A DNA stretch of 52,441 nucleotides from Acidimicrobiales bacterium (lineage in GTDB: Bacteria > Actinomycetota > Acidimicrobiia > Acidimicrobiales > SHLQ01), in NCBI GenBank assembly GCA_020629635.1, contig JAHDCX010000007.1, positions 178,632 to 231,072 on the forward strand, in the 5' to 3' direction. Under the pieces are notes generated by a model that was not told where the DNA came from, searched no databases, and saw nothing but the letters and a program-made list of their open reading frames with translations. This document shows positions 40,370 through 48,544 of this stretch, in pieces. Position numbers and translations under genes: made by a program. The stretch's first letter is position 1. Each line of letters opens with the position of its first letter.

Positions 40370-41530
40370 TGTCGTCGCCGGCTCCGGTGCCGCGCCTTCG
40401 CCAATGTCCCACCCATGGGTGACGCGGATCCGTGCGGCGAGGCCGAACAGAACCCCGACCCCGGCCGTCGCGAGGAACACCCCCGCATCGAGCGCGCCGT
40501 ACCCGAGCGGGCCGACGAAGGCGGCGACTCCCGCAGCGGTCAACCCAGCCGCCTCGAGAAGGGCGCTGCCGACCGCAGCCCGCTCCGCACCCGTGACCTC
40601 GAGGGTCAGGATCTGGGCGGAGATCGTGGCGAACGACTCACCGAGGCCGTGGAGTGCACCGACCAAACCCGCGAGGATCAGCGACGTCACGATTCCGTAT
40701 CCCGCCATGACCGGTATCAGCAGTGCCAGCGCCGGGAGGATGATCGCGGCGCCGCCTCGTGCTTCGGCCATCCCGCCAGCGATTCGCGGAAAGACGAGCA
40801 TCGGGGCTCCCGTAGCCACGATGACCCAGGCCACCTGCGACGTCGAGGCTCCAAGATCGGTGAGCCAGCGATCGAGCACCGCGTCGTACACACCGATGTA
40901 GCCCCACACGATCGCCTGCACGATCATCGCGGCCTGGACCTTCGGCCGCCGGACGAGTGTTGCGAGGTCGCTCCAGTCGACGGGGGCGACGGCGATCGGC
41001 GTGTGGCGAATCGTTCGAAGCGCCGGCAGTCCGACCAGAAGGAAGCCGATCCCGACGATGAGGAATGGCGCCTCGAATCCCAACGGCTCGAAGGCGGCGC
41101 CAATCAGCGGCCCCATGATGAAGCCGGCCACCCCGACCGACAGCAACTGCCCGAGTGCCGTGCCCGAACCCTGTGTGTCGAGACCGATCAGGGCCTTGCG
41201 AGCGACGAGGCCGAACATCGCAAAGCCAATGCCGGTGAGCCCGCGGGTGAAGGCGAGCAGTGGCAGCCCCTCGGCGAAGGCAAACCCGACCGGACCGATG
41301 CCGCCGGCGAGGACCGCGACCAAGCCGAGCGTGGCGATACCACCGCGATCGCCGAGCGGGCTGAGCACGAGGTGCGCAACGAGCGCAGTCGCGAAGCCGA
41401 CCCCTGCGATGATCCCCATGTCGAGGTCCGAGAGCCCCTGGGCGCGCTGGATGTCTTCGAAGAAAACAAACACGACGCCGAGCCCCGACGTCGACAAGAA
41501 CTGCGCCGCATAGATCGGCAACGTACGCAC
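40367..41530 (-). CDS. MFS transporter
   Basis: 387 residues, 12 hydrophobic segments in two halves, with the cytoplasmic loop LSPLGDRGGIATLG after the second. N-in, no tail. Probably drug or metabolite efflux; substrate unknown. GTG start at 41530, with TAGCGT 6 nt upstream. The upstream gap to the WYL gene is filled by a 22-bp inverted repeat. Confidence 0.87.
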   Translation of the reverse strand: MRTLPIYAAQFLSTSGLGVVFVFFEDIQRAQGLSDLDMGIIAGVGFATALVAHLVLSPLGDRGGIATLGLVAVLAGGIGPVGFAFAEGLPLLAFTRGLTGIGFAMFGLVARKALIGLDTQGSGTALGQLLSVGVAGFIMGPLIGAAFEPLGFEAPFLIVGIGFLLVGLPALRTIRHTPIAVAPVDWSDLATLVRRPKVQAAMIVQAIVWGYIGVYDAVLDRWLTDLGASTSQVAWVIVATGAPMLVFPRIAGGMAEARGGAAIILPALALLIPVMAGYGIVTSLILAGLVGALHGLGESFATISAQILTLEVTGAERAAVGSALLEAAGLTAAGVAAFVGPLGYGALDAGVFLATAGVGVLFGLAARIRVTHGWDIGEGAAPEPATT

Positions 41531-41536
41531 CCGGCC

Positions 41537-41542
41537 ACGCTA
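41537..41542 (-). promoter_or_regulatory. Candidate -10 for the MFS gene (leaderless)
   Basis: TAGCGT on the minus strand, 6 nt before the GTG at 41530. Confidence 0.45.
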
Positions 41543-41556
41543 CGCCCCATTGCCTA

Positions 41557-41612
41557 GGGGTCAGACACCAACGTGACCATCGGTCACGTTGGTGTCTGAC
41601 CCCGAAGTGACT
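41557..41612. repeat. REP-like element pair forming a perfect 22-bp inverted repeat
   Basis: Left arm 41557-41578, 3-nt loop, right arm 41582-41603; the arms are perfect reverse complements beginning GGGGTCAGACACC. The right arm extends to 41612 as a full 31-bp element (ends GAAGTGACT). It could form a 47-nt hairpin. The WYL gene ends inside it at 41584. Confidence 0.85.
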
Positions 41613-42588
41613 CGGAGAGGTTGACGAGACCGGCGCGGACTCGTTCGGCGGTGTCGTCGTCGCCGAGGACGGAGACGTCTCCGCGGATGGCGAAGCGGGC
41701 CACCATGGCGACGAGCTGTTCGATCTGGCGCCCTTGCAGCGCCAGGTCGGTGGAGGTGGAGCCGCGCTCGACGATTCGTTGTTCGAGCCACGGTTGTTCG
41801 GCGCGGAGAACATCGGTGGCCACGCCCAGGCGGACGACGATCTCGTAGGGCTGCGGGGCACGGCCGAGGTTGTTTGCGACATAGGAGGCTGGGTCGCCGC
41901 CGGGGACGGTTCGCAATTCGAATCGAACGCCAGCGCGGCGCGGGTTGACCAGCCGGTCGAGGCGGAACGTGCGCCAGTCGTCTCGGCGGACGTCCCAGGC
42001 CACGAGGTACCAGCGTTCGTCCACAGCGACGAGATGGTGGGGTTCGACGAGCCGTCGGGTCGAGGCTCCCTCCCGGTCGACGTAGTCGAAGCGCAGCTGC
42101 TCCTGGTCGCGGCAGGTCTCGGTGAGGATGGTGATCGACGCGATGTCGACCGACGCCCGCTCGCCGCCCCATCGATACGTCGTGATGTTGGACGTGATCG
42201 CGGCGGTCCGTCGGCGGACCCGCTCTGGCAGGAGGGCTTCGATCTTGGCGCGTGCTCGCAGGGCGGTCTCTTCGATCCCGTCGAGCGGTGCCGTCGTGGC
42301 GGACCAAAGGCCGACGGCGATTGCGACCGCTTCGTCATCGTCGAACATCAGCGGGGGCAAGTGGCTGCCGGCGGCCAGCCGGTAGCCACCCTCACGCCCT
42401 GGAAGCGCGTCGACGTCGTAGCCCAGGACCCGGAGTCGCTCGATGTCTCGACGGACCGTGCGCGTGGTGACCCCGAGCTCGGTGGCCAGCTGCGTGCTGC
42501 TCCATCGGCGATGAGTCTGAAGCAACGACAGCAACGCGAGCACCCGACCGGTTGGGTCGGCGGCATCGGCCGGCTCGAGTTGCGACAT
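41584..42588 (-). CDS. WYL-domain transcription regulator (HTH_11 + WYL)
   Basis: 334 residues. The N-terminal winged helix (about 14-75: RVLALLSLLQTHRRWSSTQL, TTRTVRRDIERLRVLGYDVD) precedes the WYL domain (about 140-220: EPHHLVAVDERWYLVAWDVR, DDWRTFRLDRLVNPR) and a WCX-type C-terminus. WYL regulators respond to ligands, often nucleic acids. It is divergent from drrAB, with a palindrome between, so it probably controls that exporter and itself. The last six residues (RGQTPT) and stop come from the repeat at 41582. Confidence 0.9.
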   Translation of the reverse strand: MSQLEPADAADPTGRVLALLSLLQTHRRWSSTQLATELGVTTRTVRRDIERLRVLGYDVDALPGREGGYRLAAGSHLPPLMFDDDEAVAIAVGLWSATTAPLDGIEETALRARAKIEALLPERVRRRTAAITSNITTYRWGGERASVDIASITILTETCRDQEQLRFDYVDREGASTRRLVEPHHLVAVDERWYLVAWDVRRDDWRTFRLDRLVNPRRAGVRFELRTVPGGDPASYVANNLGRAPQPYEIVVRLGVATDVLRAEQPWLEQRIVERGSTSTDLALQGRQIEQLVAMVARFAIRGDVSVLGDDDTAERVRAGLVNLSESLRGQTPT

Positions 42589-42594
42589 CTCTTC

Positions 42595-42600
42595 ACCCTA
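42595..42600 (-). promoter_or_regulatory. Candidate -10 for the WYL gene (leaderless)
   Basis: TAGGGT on the minus strand, 6 nt before the ATG at 42588. Mirror counterpart of the drrA element. Confidence 0.5.
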
Positions 42601-42610
42601 TGGCGCAATG

Positions 42611-42627
42611 CGGACAGATCTTGTCCG
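42611..42627. promoter_or_regulatory. Operator palindrome between WYL gene and drrAB
   Basis: CGGACA-GATCT-TGTCCG, 6-bp arms. It overlaps the -35 regions expected for both divergent promoters (-10s at 42595-42600 and 42638-42643), so one bound dimer could control both. Confidence 0.5.
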
Positions 42628-42637
42628 TATTGCTGTC

Positions 42638-42643
42638 TAGGGT
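42638..42643 (+). promoter_or_regulatory. Candidate -10 for drrA (leaderless)
   Basis: TAGGGT, 7 nt before the ATG at 42651. Confidence 0.5.
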
Positions 42644-42650
42644 TCGGTCC

Positions 42651-43664
42651 ATGAACTCCACGACTGCCATCGAGGCGCACGGCCTCGCCAAAAGATTCGG
42701 GGAGGTCGAGGCCCTCTCGGGACTCGACCTGACCGTTCCTACCGGAGGCGTACTCGGGCTCCTCGGCCCGAACGGCGCCGGCAAGACCACCGCTGTCTCC
42801 ATCCTCACGACGCTGCTCGAGCCCGACGAGGGCGAGGCGACCATCGCCGGCGCCGACCTACGGACCGAGCCCGCACTCGTTCGCCAACGCATCGGTCTCT
42901 CGGGCCAATACGCGGCCGTCGATGAGATCCTGACCGCCACCGAGAACCTCGTGATGGTCGGACGCCTCTACGGGCTCGACAAGAAGACGGCGCGACGTCG
43001 AGCCGACGAACTGCTGCAGCGGTTCCGCCTCGACGATGCTGCCGACCGGCCGCTCAAGGGATTCTCCGGCGGCATGCGTCGACGCCTCGACCTCGCGGCC
43101 GCCCTCGTCGCATCGCCGCCAGTGCTATTCCTCGACGAGCCGACCACCGGCCTGGACCCGCGCAGCCGTACCGAGCTCTGGGACGTCATCCGAGAACTCG
43201 TGGCGGACGGCTCGACCCTGCTGCTCACCACGCAGTACCTCGAAGAGGCCGATCAGCTGGCCGACGAGATCGTCGTCATCGACAAGGGCCGGGCCATCGC
43301 CCAAGGTACGTCCGACGAGCTGAAGACCCAGGTCGGCGGCGAACGCCTCGAACTGACCACCGCGACGACGGAGGGGTTGGATCGGGCGGTCGACGTCGTG
43401 CTCCCCCACACGGTCACTGGCAATCGAGACGACATCGAACTCAAGCCGGCGTCTCGCACGTTGCTCGCACCCGTCACCGGAGGCATCACCGCCTTGTCTG
43501 CCGTCGTCGACGATCTCGGCCAGGCCGAACTCACCATCACCGACATCGGACTTCGCCGACCGACCCTCGACGACGTCTTCATGACCCTGACCGGACACGA
43601 CACCTCGGCCGCAGACACCGACCCCGCCGAAGAACCCACCGCGACCCCGGAGCCAACCCGATGA
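42651..43664 (+). CDS. DrrA-type ABC exporter ATP-binding protein
   Basis: 337 residues. Walker A GPNGAGKTT, signature FSGGMRRRLDLAAAL, Walker B VLFLDEPTTGLDP and a DrrA-like C-terminal domain ending in TLDDVFMTLTGHDT, the daunorubicin-resistance hallmark. With the next gene it forms a two-component drug or lipid exporter. ATGA overlap with the permease. Divergent WYL regulator. Confidence 0.92.
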   Translation: MNSTTAIEAHGLAKRFGEVEALSGLDLTVPTGGVLGLLGPNGAGKTTAVSILTTLLEPDEGEATIAGADLRTEPALVRQRIGLSGQYAAVDEILTATENLVMVGRLYGLDKKTARRRADELLQRFRLDDAADRPLKGFSGGMRRRLDLAAALVASPPVLFLDEPTTGLDPRSRTELWDVIRELVADGSTLLLTTQYLEEADQLADEIVVIDKGRAIAQGTSDELKTQVGGERLELTTATTEGLDRAVDVVLPHTVTGNRDDIELKPASRTLLAPVTGGITALSAVVDDLGQAELTITDIGLRRPTLDDVFMTLTGHDTSAADTDPAEEPTATPEPTR

Positions 43665-44497
43665 CCACGTCCAACCCCATCACCATCCCGGAGCGATCCG
43701 GACTCGGCGCCACCCTGTCGGACATCGCCGTGATCGCGCAGCGCAACGTCATCAAGATCGTGCGCGTCCCCGACGTGCTCGTCTTCGTCCTCCTCTCGCC
43801 GATCATGTTCGTCCTGCTCTTTGCCTACGTATTCGGCGGGTCGATCGAGATCGAAGGCGGCAGCTACCGCGAGTTCCTGATCGCCGGCACGTTCGCCCAG
43901 ACCGTCGCGTTCGGTGCCACGTTCACCGGTGCGGGCATCGCCGAAGACATGCAGAAGGGCATCATCAACCGGTTCCGGTCTCTCCCGATGTCTCGGATTG
44001 CCGTGCTCGCGGGCCGGACCCTCAGCGACGTGATCTACAACGCGCTCTCGCTCATCATCATGTCGCTCACCGGCCTGCTCGTCGGTTGGCGGATCCGCGG
44101 CTCGATCCTCGAAGCCCTCGCCGGATTCCTGCTGCTGTTGGTGTTCGCCTACGCACTGTCGTGGATCATGGCCTACGTCGCCCTCAACGTGCCGAGCCCC
44201 GAAGTGATCGCAAACGCCTCGTTCATGGTGATCTTCCCGCTCACCTTCATCGCCAACACGTTCGTGCCGTCCGACAACCTGCCCGGCCCGCTCAAGGTGT
44301 TCGCCGAATGGAACCCGGTGTCCGCAGTGACCCAAGCGTCGAGAGAGTTCTTCGGCAACATCCCGGCCGGCACACCCGAGCCGACCGCGTGGTCGCTGCA
44401 GAACCCGGCGATCTACACGCTGCTCTGGTCGGCGCTGATCGTGGCGATCTTCGCCCCGCTCGCCGTACGCCGCTACGGCGCCGCCGCCAAGAACTGA
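43661..44497 (+). CDS. DrrB-type ABC-2 permease
   Basis: 278 residues, six membrane helices. RNVIKIVRVPDVLVFVLLSP, the EDMQKGIINRFRSLPMSRIAVLAGR loop and TFIANTFVPSDNLPGPLKVFAEWNPVSA are typical of the DrrB/ABC-2 family. It works with the upstream ATPase. Exported compound unknown. Confidence 0.92.
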   Translation: MTTSNPITIPERSGLGATLSDIAVIAQRNVIKIVRVPDVLVFVLLSPIMFVLLFAYVFGGSIEIEGGSYREFLIAGTFAQTVAFGATFTGAGIAEDMQKGIINRFRSLPMSRIAVLAGRTLSDVIYNALSLIIMSLTGLLVGWRIRGSILEALAGFLLLLVFAYALSWIMAYVALNVPSPEVIANASFMVIFPLTFIANTFVPSDNLPGPLKVFAEWNPVSAVTQASREFFGNIPAGTPEPTAWSLQNPAIYTLLWSALIVAIFAPLAVRRYGAAAKN

Positions 44498-44547
44498 GTC
44501 ATCCAGGGGTCTGCGGGCGCCTCACGAAATCCTCACGAATGGCTCCG

Positions 44548-44553
44548 TATGAC
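44548..44553 (+). promoter_or_regulatory. Candidate -10 for the DUF1800 operon (leaderless)
   Basis: TATGAC, 7 nt before the ATG at 44561; the final T is replaced by C. A CTCACGAA direct repeat (44521 and 44533) lies upstream and may be an activator site. Confidence 0.3.
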
Positions 44554-44560
44554 GTGAGCC

Positions 44561-45913
44561 ATGCCTGACAACTCGCCGTCCAACGCGGCGCACCTGTTGC
44601 GTCGTGCCGCTTGGGGCGGTCGCCCCGAAGAGATCGAAGCTGCCGTCGACGCCGGGATCGACGCAACCGTCGACGCCCTCCTTGACGCGAGCGACGCGCC
44701 AACCGTCGGCGAACCAATGCGTGACCCGGAGGTGCACAGCTATTCGATCGACGAGTTGATGAGCTGGTTTGTCCGGCTGTGCGCAACGTCGCCGACCCCC
44801 GCGATCGAACGGCTGACCTGGTTCTGGTCCGGCCACTTCGCCACGAGCGTCGAGAAGGTCGAATGGGCCGACCTGATGCACCGCCAGTACGTGACGTGCC
44901 GGCGCCTCGGTCTCGGCAGATTCGACGAGCTGCTCAAGGCGATCACCCGCGATCCGGCGATGATCATCTTCCTCGACCTCGATCAATCGATCGCCGGCCG
45001 CCCCAACGAGAACTTCGCCCGAGAACTCCTCGAGCTGTTCACGATGGGGGCGAGCAATGGCTACACCCAAGACGACGTGGTCGCCGCCGCGAGGGCGTTG
45101 ACAGGCCACGGTGTCGAGTTCGTCTACGAACGTCCTGCTGCGCTTCGACTCAACCCCGGTACGCACGACCATGGCCGCAAGACGTTCCTCGGGCGGTCCG
45201 GGAACTTCGACGGCGACGACATCATCGACATCGTCACGGAGCGACGCGAATGCCACGAGTTCATCGCTCGGCGATTCTGGCTCCGCTACGCCGGAACGAC
45301 TGCGAGTCCGGCGATCGTCGCTCGCCTGGCGGACGCGTTCGGCGACCGACTGCGCATCGACGACCTGCTGCGGACCATGTGGACGCTGGATGCGTTCTAC
45401 GAGAACGACGTGACCTCGGGACTCGTCAGCCAACCGTTCGAGGTGCTCATCCGAACGGTCCGAGGGTTCGACCTTCCGCTTTGGGACTCCGAGTCGATCC
45501 ACGCCGGCGCCGCCGAAGACGACGAAGACGGCCCCTTCGCCCTCGAACCGTGGTTCGTTGCAGACAACGCCTTCGCCATGGGTCAGCCTCTCGGCGTTCC
45601 CCCGAACGTCGCAGGCTGGCCACACAACGAGCCGTGGCTCGACAGCAATCGTGCCGCGTCCCGGCTCGTCGCTGGGGTGGCGCTCGGCCACCTGATCGCC
45701 GACCTCGATCTCGAGGTCTCGGAGACGCTCCGCCAACGAGCACACGACCCGGACGCACTCGCCAGCTCGTTGTTCGAACGATTCGGCGTGGTCGACGTCT
45801 CGTCGCAGACCGTCGACGCCATCACCGCTGCCACCCGAGGCCTCGCTCCCATCGAATCCGTCGCTTCGGCATTCGCCGTTGCCTTCACGTCACCGGAGGT
45901 GACGCTCGCATGA
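44561..45913 (+). CDS. DUF1800 protein
   Basis: 450 residues. HLLRRAAWGGRPEEI near the start, LTWFWSGHFATS, GRPNENFARELLELFTMG (the most conserved DUF1800 block), YTQDDVVAAARALTG, HDHGRKTFLGR and PPNVAGWPHNEPWLDS all match. Function unknown; the family nearly always sits next to DUF1501. No signal peptide is visible, although the partner has a Tat signal, so export may depend on it. First gene of a five-gene operon with the overlap ATGA. Confidence 0.9.
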   Translation: MPDNSPSNAAHLLRRAAWGGRPEEIEAAVDAGIDATVDALLDASDAPTVGEPMRDPEVHSYSIDELMSWFVRLCATSPTPAIERLTWFWSGHFATSVEKVEWADLMHRQYVTCRRLGLGRFDELLKAITRDPAMIIFLDLDQSIAGRPNENFARELLELFTMGASNGYTQDDVVAAARALTGHGVEFVYERPAALRLNPGTHDHGRKTFLGRSGNFDGDDIIDIVTERRECHEFIARRFWLRYAGTTASPAIVARLADAFGDRLRIDDLLRTMWTLDAFYENDVTSGLVSQPFEVLIRTVRGFDLPLWDSESIHAGAAEDDEDGPFALEPWFVADNAFAMGQPLGVPPNVAGWPHNEPWLDSNRAASRLVAGVALGHLIADLDLEVSETLRQRAHDPDALASSLFERFGVVDVSSQTVDAITAATRGLAPIESVASAFAVAFTSPEVTLA

Positions 45914-47247
45914 CCGTCCCACCCTCACCCCGACCACCCACACCCTTTGGGCGATCACGGCCCACGTCACGCCGCCACTTCTTGCGGATGGGAGGAGCCG
46001 GTGTGCTCGCCGGCGCAGCGACCGTCGCCGGCGGCGGCGCTCTCGAACGACTCCTTCGAGCGGGCGTCAGTCCGGCCGAAGCGGTCTATGTGCCGGGAGT
46101 CGATGTGTCCGACACCGGACGGATCCTGGTGATGATCCAACTCGACGGTGGCCTCGACTTCCTCAACACGATCGTGCCCACCGGCTCCCGCTACCGCGAT
46201 CTCCGGCGAGGTGGCGGAGCGCTGAACGACGACGAACTCCTCCGTCTCGACTCCCACTACGACATCAACGCCAACCTGCCGGGCCTGGCCGCGAGCTGGA
46301 CGGCGGGCGAACTCGCCGTGGTGCACGGCGTTGGCTTGCCGCAGAGCAGCCTCAGCCACTTCGTCGACCACGACGCCTGGGCTCGCGGGCGCCTCGAGGT
46401 CGCTGACGGATCCGGGTGGCTTGGTCGCACCCTCGACGCGCTGGCGGTCGACGCCGACCCGATGATCGGAATCAGCGTCGGCGGACTCACGCCGGCCATG
46501 TCCGGGCCACGCTTCAATTCGGTGGCGCTGCCCGACGACGGACAGCTGCCATGGTCGGCAGCCTTCGTCGAGGGCAACCCCGGCATTGTCGCGGCGTTTC
46601 AACAGATGCTCACCGACGCAGGGCAGACCGGTGCCACGCAGACGCTCGCCGACCGAGTGCGCACGAGCCAGCACCTCGTCCGCGACGTCGCTGCCGCCGT
46701 GTCGGGCGCGACCGACCTCGACGCGCTCGCCGAAGCCGCGGAGATCTTCGGCGAAGACGACGACGCATTCGAGGGCGCCGGACCGCTCGCCAACCAACTT
46801 CGCCTCGTGGCCGACCTCATCAACGGAGGTCTCCCAACCCGGGCGTACCACACACGATTCGGCGATTTCGACACACACGCTGGCCAACAGGGCCGTCTGC
46901 CGATTCTGCTCGGAGAGGTCGACCAAGCCATCTCAACATTTCGCAACGCATTGGGCGCCAACGCGGACCGGGTCGTGATCGCCACGTGGACCGAATTCGG
47001 CCGTCGGCCAGACTGGAACGGCGACGGCACCGACCACGGCACGGCCGGCACCCAGTTCGTGCTCGGCGCAGGGGTGAGCGGCGGCCACTACGGCGAGCAT
47101 GTCTCGCTCGACCGATTCGACCGAGACGACAACTTCCGGGTCACAACCGACTTCTCGACCTACCTCAGCGGTCTCGCCCAGAGCGTGCTCGGCGTCGATG
47201 CATCCGTGGCCATCCCCGGCCAGCGCACCCCCATGGAGTTCACGTGA
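45910..47247 (+). CDS. DUF1501 protein with Tat signal
   Basis: 445 residues. The twin-arginine motif TSRRHFLRM (about 19-27) is followed by a hydrophobic stretch (GGAGVLAGAATVAGGGA), so it should be exported folded through the Tat pore. ILVMIQLDGGLDFLNTIVP, LSHFVDHDAWARG and VVIATWTEFGRR are DUF1501 blocks; the fold is related to sulfatases and alkaline phosphatases. Overlaps neighbours at both ends (ATGA, GTGA). Its role with DUF1800 is unknown. Confidence 0.9.
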   Translation: MTVPPSPRPPTPFGRSRPTSRRHFLRMGGAGVLAGAATVAGGGALERLLRAGVSPAEAVYVPGVDVSDTGRILVMIQLDGGLDFLNTIVPTGSRYRDLRRGGGALNDDELLRLDSHYDINANLPGLAASWTAGELAVVHGVGLPQSSLSHFVDHDAWARGRLEVADGSGWLGRTLDALAVDADPMIGISVGGLTPAMSGPRFNSVALPDDGQLPWSAAFVEGNPGIVAAFQQMLTDAGQTGATQTLADRVRTSQHLVRDVAAAVSGATDLDALAEAAEIFGEDDDAFEGAGPLANQLRLVADLINGGLPTRAYHTRFGDFDTHAGQQGRLPILLGEVDQAISTFRNALGANADRVVIATWTEFGRRPDWNGDGTDHGTAGTQFVLGAGVSGGHYGEHVSLDRFDRDDNFRVTTDFSTYLSGLAQSVLGVDASVAIPGQRTPMEFT

Positions 47248-47861
47248 GCAACCCCCACGAACCAGAGACATCAGCGCCACAGTGGCGAGCGTCAGCCGGG
47301 ATCTTCGTCCTCGCCCTTGCGGTGACCGCGGCGCTCGGCCTCGGCGTCACGCGTTGGGGATCTGCCGAAGCCTCGCCCCGACTTCCCGACCCTGCAGAGT
47401 CGATGGCTGTGCCAACCACCGTGGCCGAGACTTCGGTGGACGAGGACGAGGCTGCAGCGGAGGATGGCGATCTGGATCCACCGGAGGTCGATGCCCCCGG
47501 ACCAGTCGACCAATGCGAGGCACTCGAGCAGGAGCTCTGGGACCGCGAAGAAGACGACCGCATCGACTGGGACGAGTTCGAGCTGCCCGAGCTCACCGAA
47601 GAAGAGCTCGAACGGGTCGAGGTGGATCCGATTCCGTTCGATGGCACGGTGCTCGACGCCGACTCGGAGCCACAACCCGTCGCCGGGTTCGACGACACGC
47701 TCGATGTGGATGCGCTCGACAACGCGCTGCTCGTGGCAGCGATGGACGCGTGCTGGGAGTCGGAGATTCTCATCGACGTCGACGCACCCGCCGAAGAAGA
47801 GGAAGACGACGCGGCGTTTGACGACGAGGTGCTCGACAAAGCCGATGAGGACGAGGAGTAG
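47244..47861 (+). CDS. Highly acidic membrane-anchored protein
   Basis: 205 residues from a GTG overlapping the previous stop. One membrane helix (about 17-35), then an extracellular part in which about one residue in three is Asp or Glu, with only two Cys (PVDQCEALEQ, DACWESEIL), which could pair. The C-terminus is almost entirely acidic. No domain recognised. Such a chain could bind Ca2+ or other cations. It lies between the DUF1501 gene and a two-component system whose kinase also has an acidic ectodomain, so it might be a ligand or regulator of that kinase. Confidence 0.7.
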   Translation: MSNPHEPETSAPQWRASAGIFVLALAVTAALGLGVTRWGSAEASPRLPDPAESMAVPTTVAETSVDEDEAAAEDGDLDPPEVDAPGPVDQCEALEQELWDREEDDRIDWDEFELPELTEEELERVEVDPIPFDGTVLDADSEPQPVAGFDDTLDVDALDNALLVAAMDACWESEILIDVDAPAEEEEDDAAFDDEVLDKADEDEE

Positions 47862-47872
47862 GGTCCGGAACG

Positions 47873-48544
47873 ATGCGCATCCTGGTGATCGAAGACGATC
47901 CCGACATCCGCACGTCGGTGGAGCGGGCGCTGCGTGGCGACGGATTCGCCGTCGACACGGTCGACGATCTGGTCGATGCCGAGGTCAACCTGTCGGTGAA
48001 TGGGTACGACACGGTCGTGGCCGACCGAATGGTCCCATCGGGCGATACGACCACCTTGGTCTCGGCCATTCGACGGGAGGGCCGGTCGGTCCCGGTGCTG
48101 TTCTTGACGGCACGTGACTCTGTCGAAGACCGCGTCGAGGGCTTCGAGGTCGGCGGCGACGACTATCTGGTGAAGCCGTTCGCCATGGACGAGCTGATCG
48201 TCCGAGTCCGCGCCCTCTGTCGACGAGCGCAACACACCTCCGCCCCATCCACGCTCGTCGTCGGCGACCTCGAGTTCGACCGTGGCCGCGCCGAAGTTCG
48301 CCGCAACGGCGTGCTGCTTCCACTCACCGGCAAGGAACGCTGCATCCTCACGCAGCTCGCCGATACACCCGGCGTTGCCGTGTCTCGAACGGCGTTGATC
48401 GAGCATTGCTGGGACGAGCATCACGACCCGATGTCGAACGTCGTCGATGCGCATGTGGCCACGTTGCGACGCAAGCTCGGCTCGCCCAATCCCATTCGCA
48501 CGGTGCGAGGAGTCGGGTTCGTGCTCGAATCCGAGCTCGAATGA
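47873..48544 (+). CDS. OmpR-family response regulator
   Basis: 223 residues. The receiver has acidic ED (about 7-8), phosphoacceptor Asp51 (TVVADRMVPS) and the lysine in LVKPF; the winged-helix domain has LPLTGKERCILTQLADTPG and ends RTVRGVGFVLE. The start is supported by TAGGGT 8 nt upstream, which uses the preceding stop codon; there is no Shine-Dalgarno. ATGA overlap with the kinase. Target unknown, possibly this operon. Confidence 0.92.
   Translation: MRILVIEDDPDIRTSVERALRGDGFAVDTVDDLVDAEVNLSVNGYDTVVADRMVPSGDTTTLVSAIRREGRSVPVLFLTARDSVEDRVEGFEVGGDDYLVKPFAMDELIVRVRALCRRAQHTSAPSTLVVGDLEFDRGRAEVRRNGVLLPLTGKERCILTQLADTPGVAVSRTALIEHCWDEHHDPMSNVVDAHVATLRRKLGSPNPIRTVRGVGFVLESELE

Noticed and set aside
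44779-47247. An 822-codon plus-strand frame ending in the DUF1501 protein
   Set aside because: Only the part from 45910 is real. The upstream 370 codons are a shadow of the DUF1800 gene in another frame, with Arg-rich translation.
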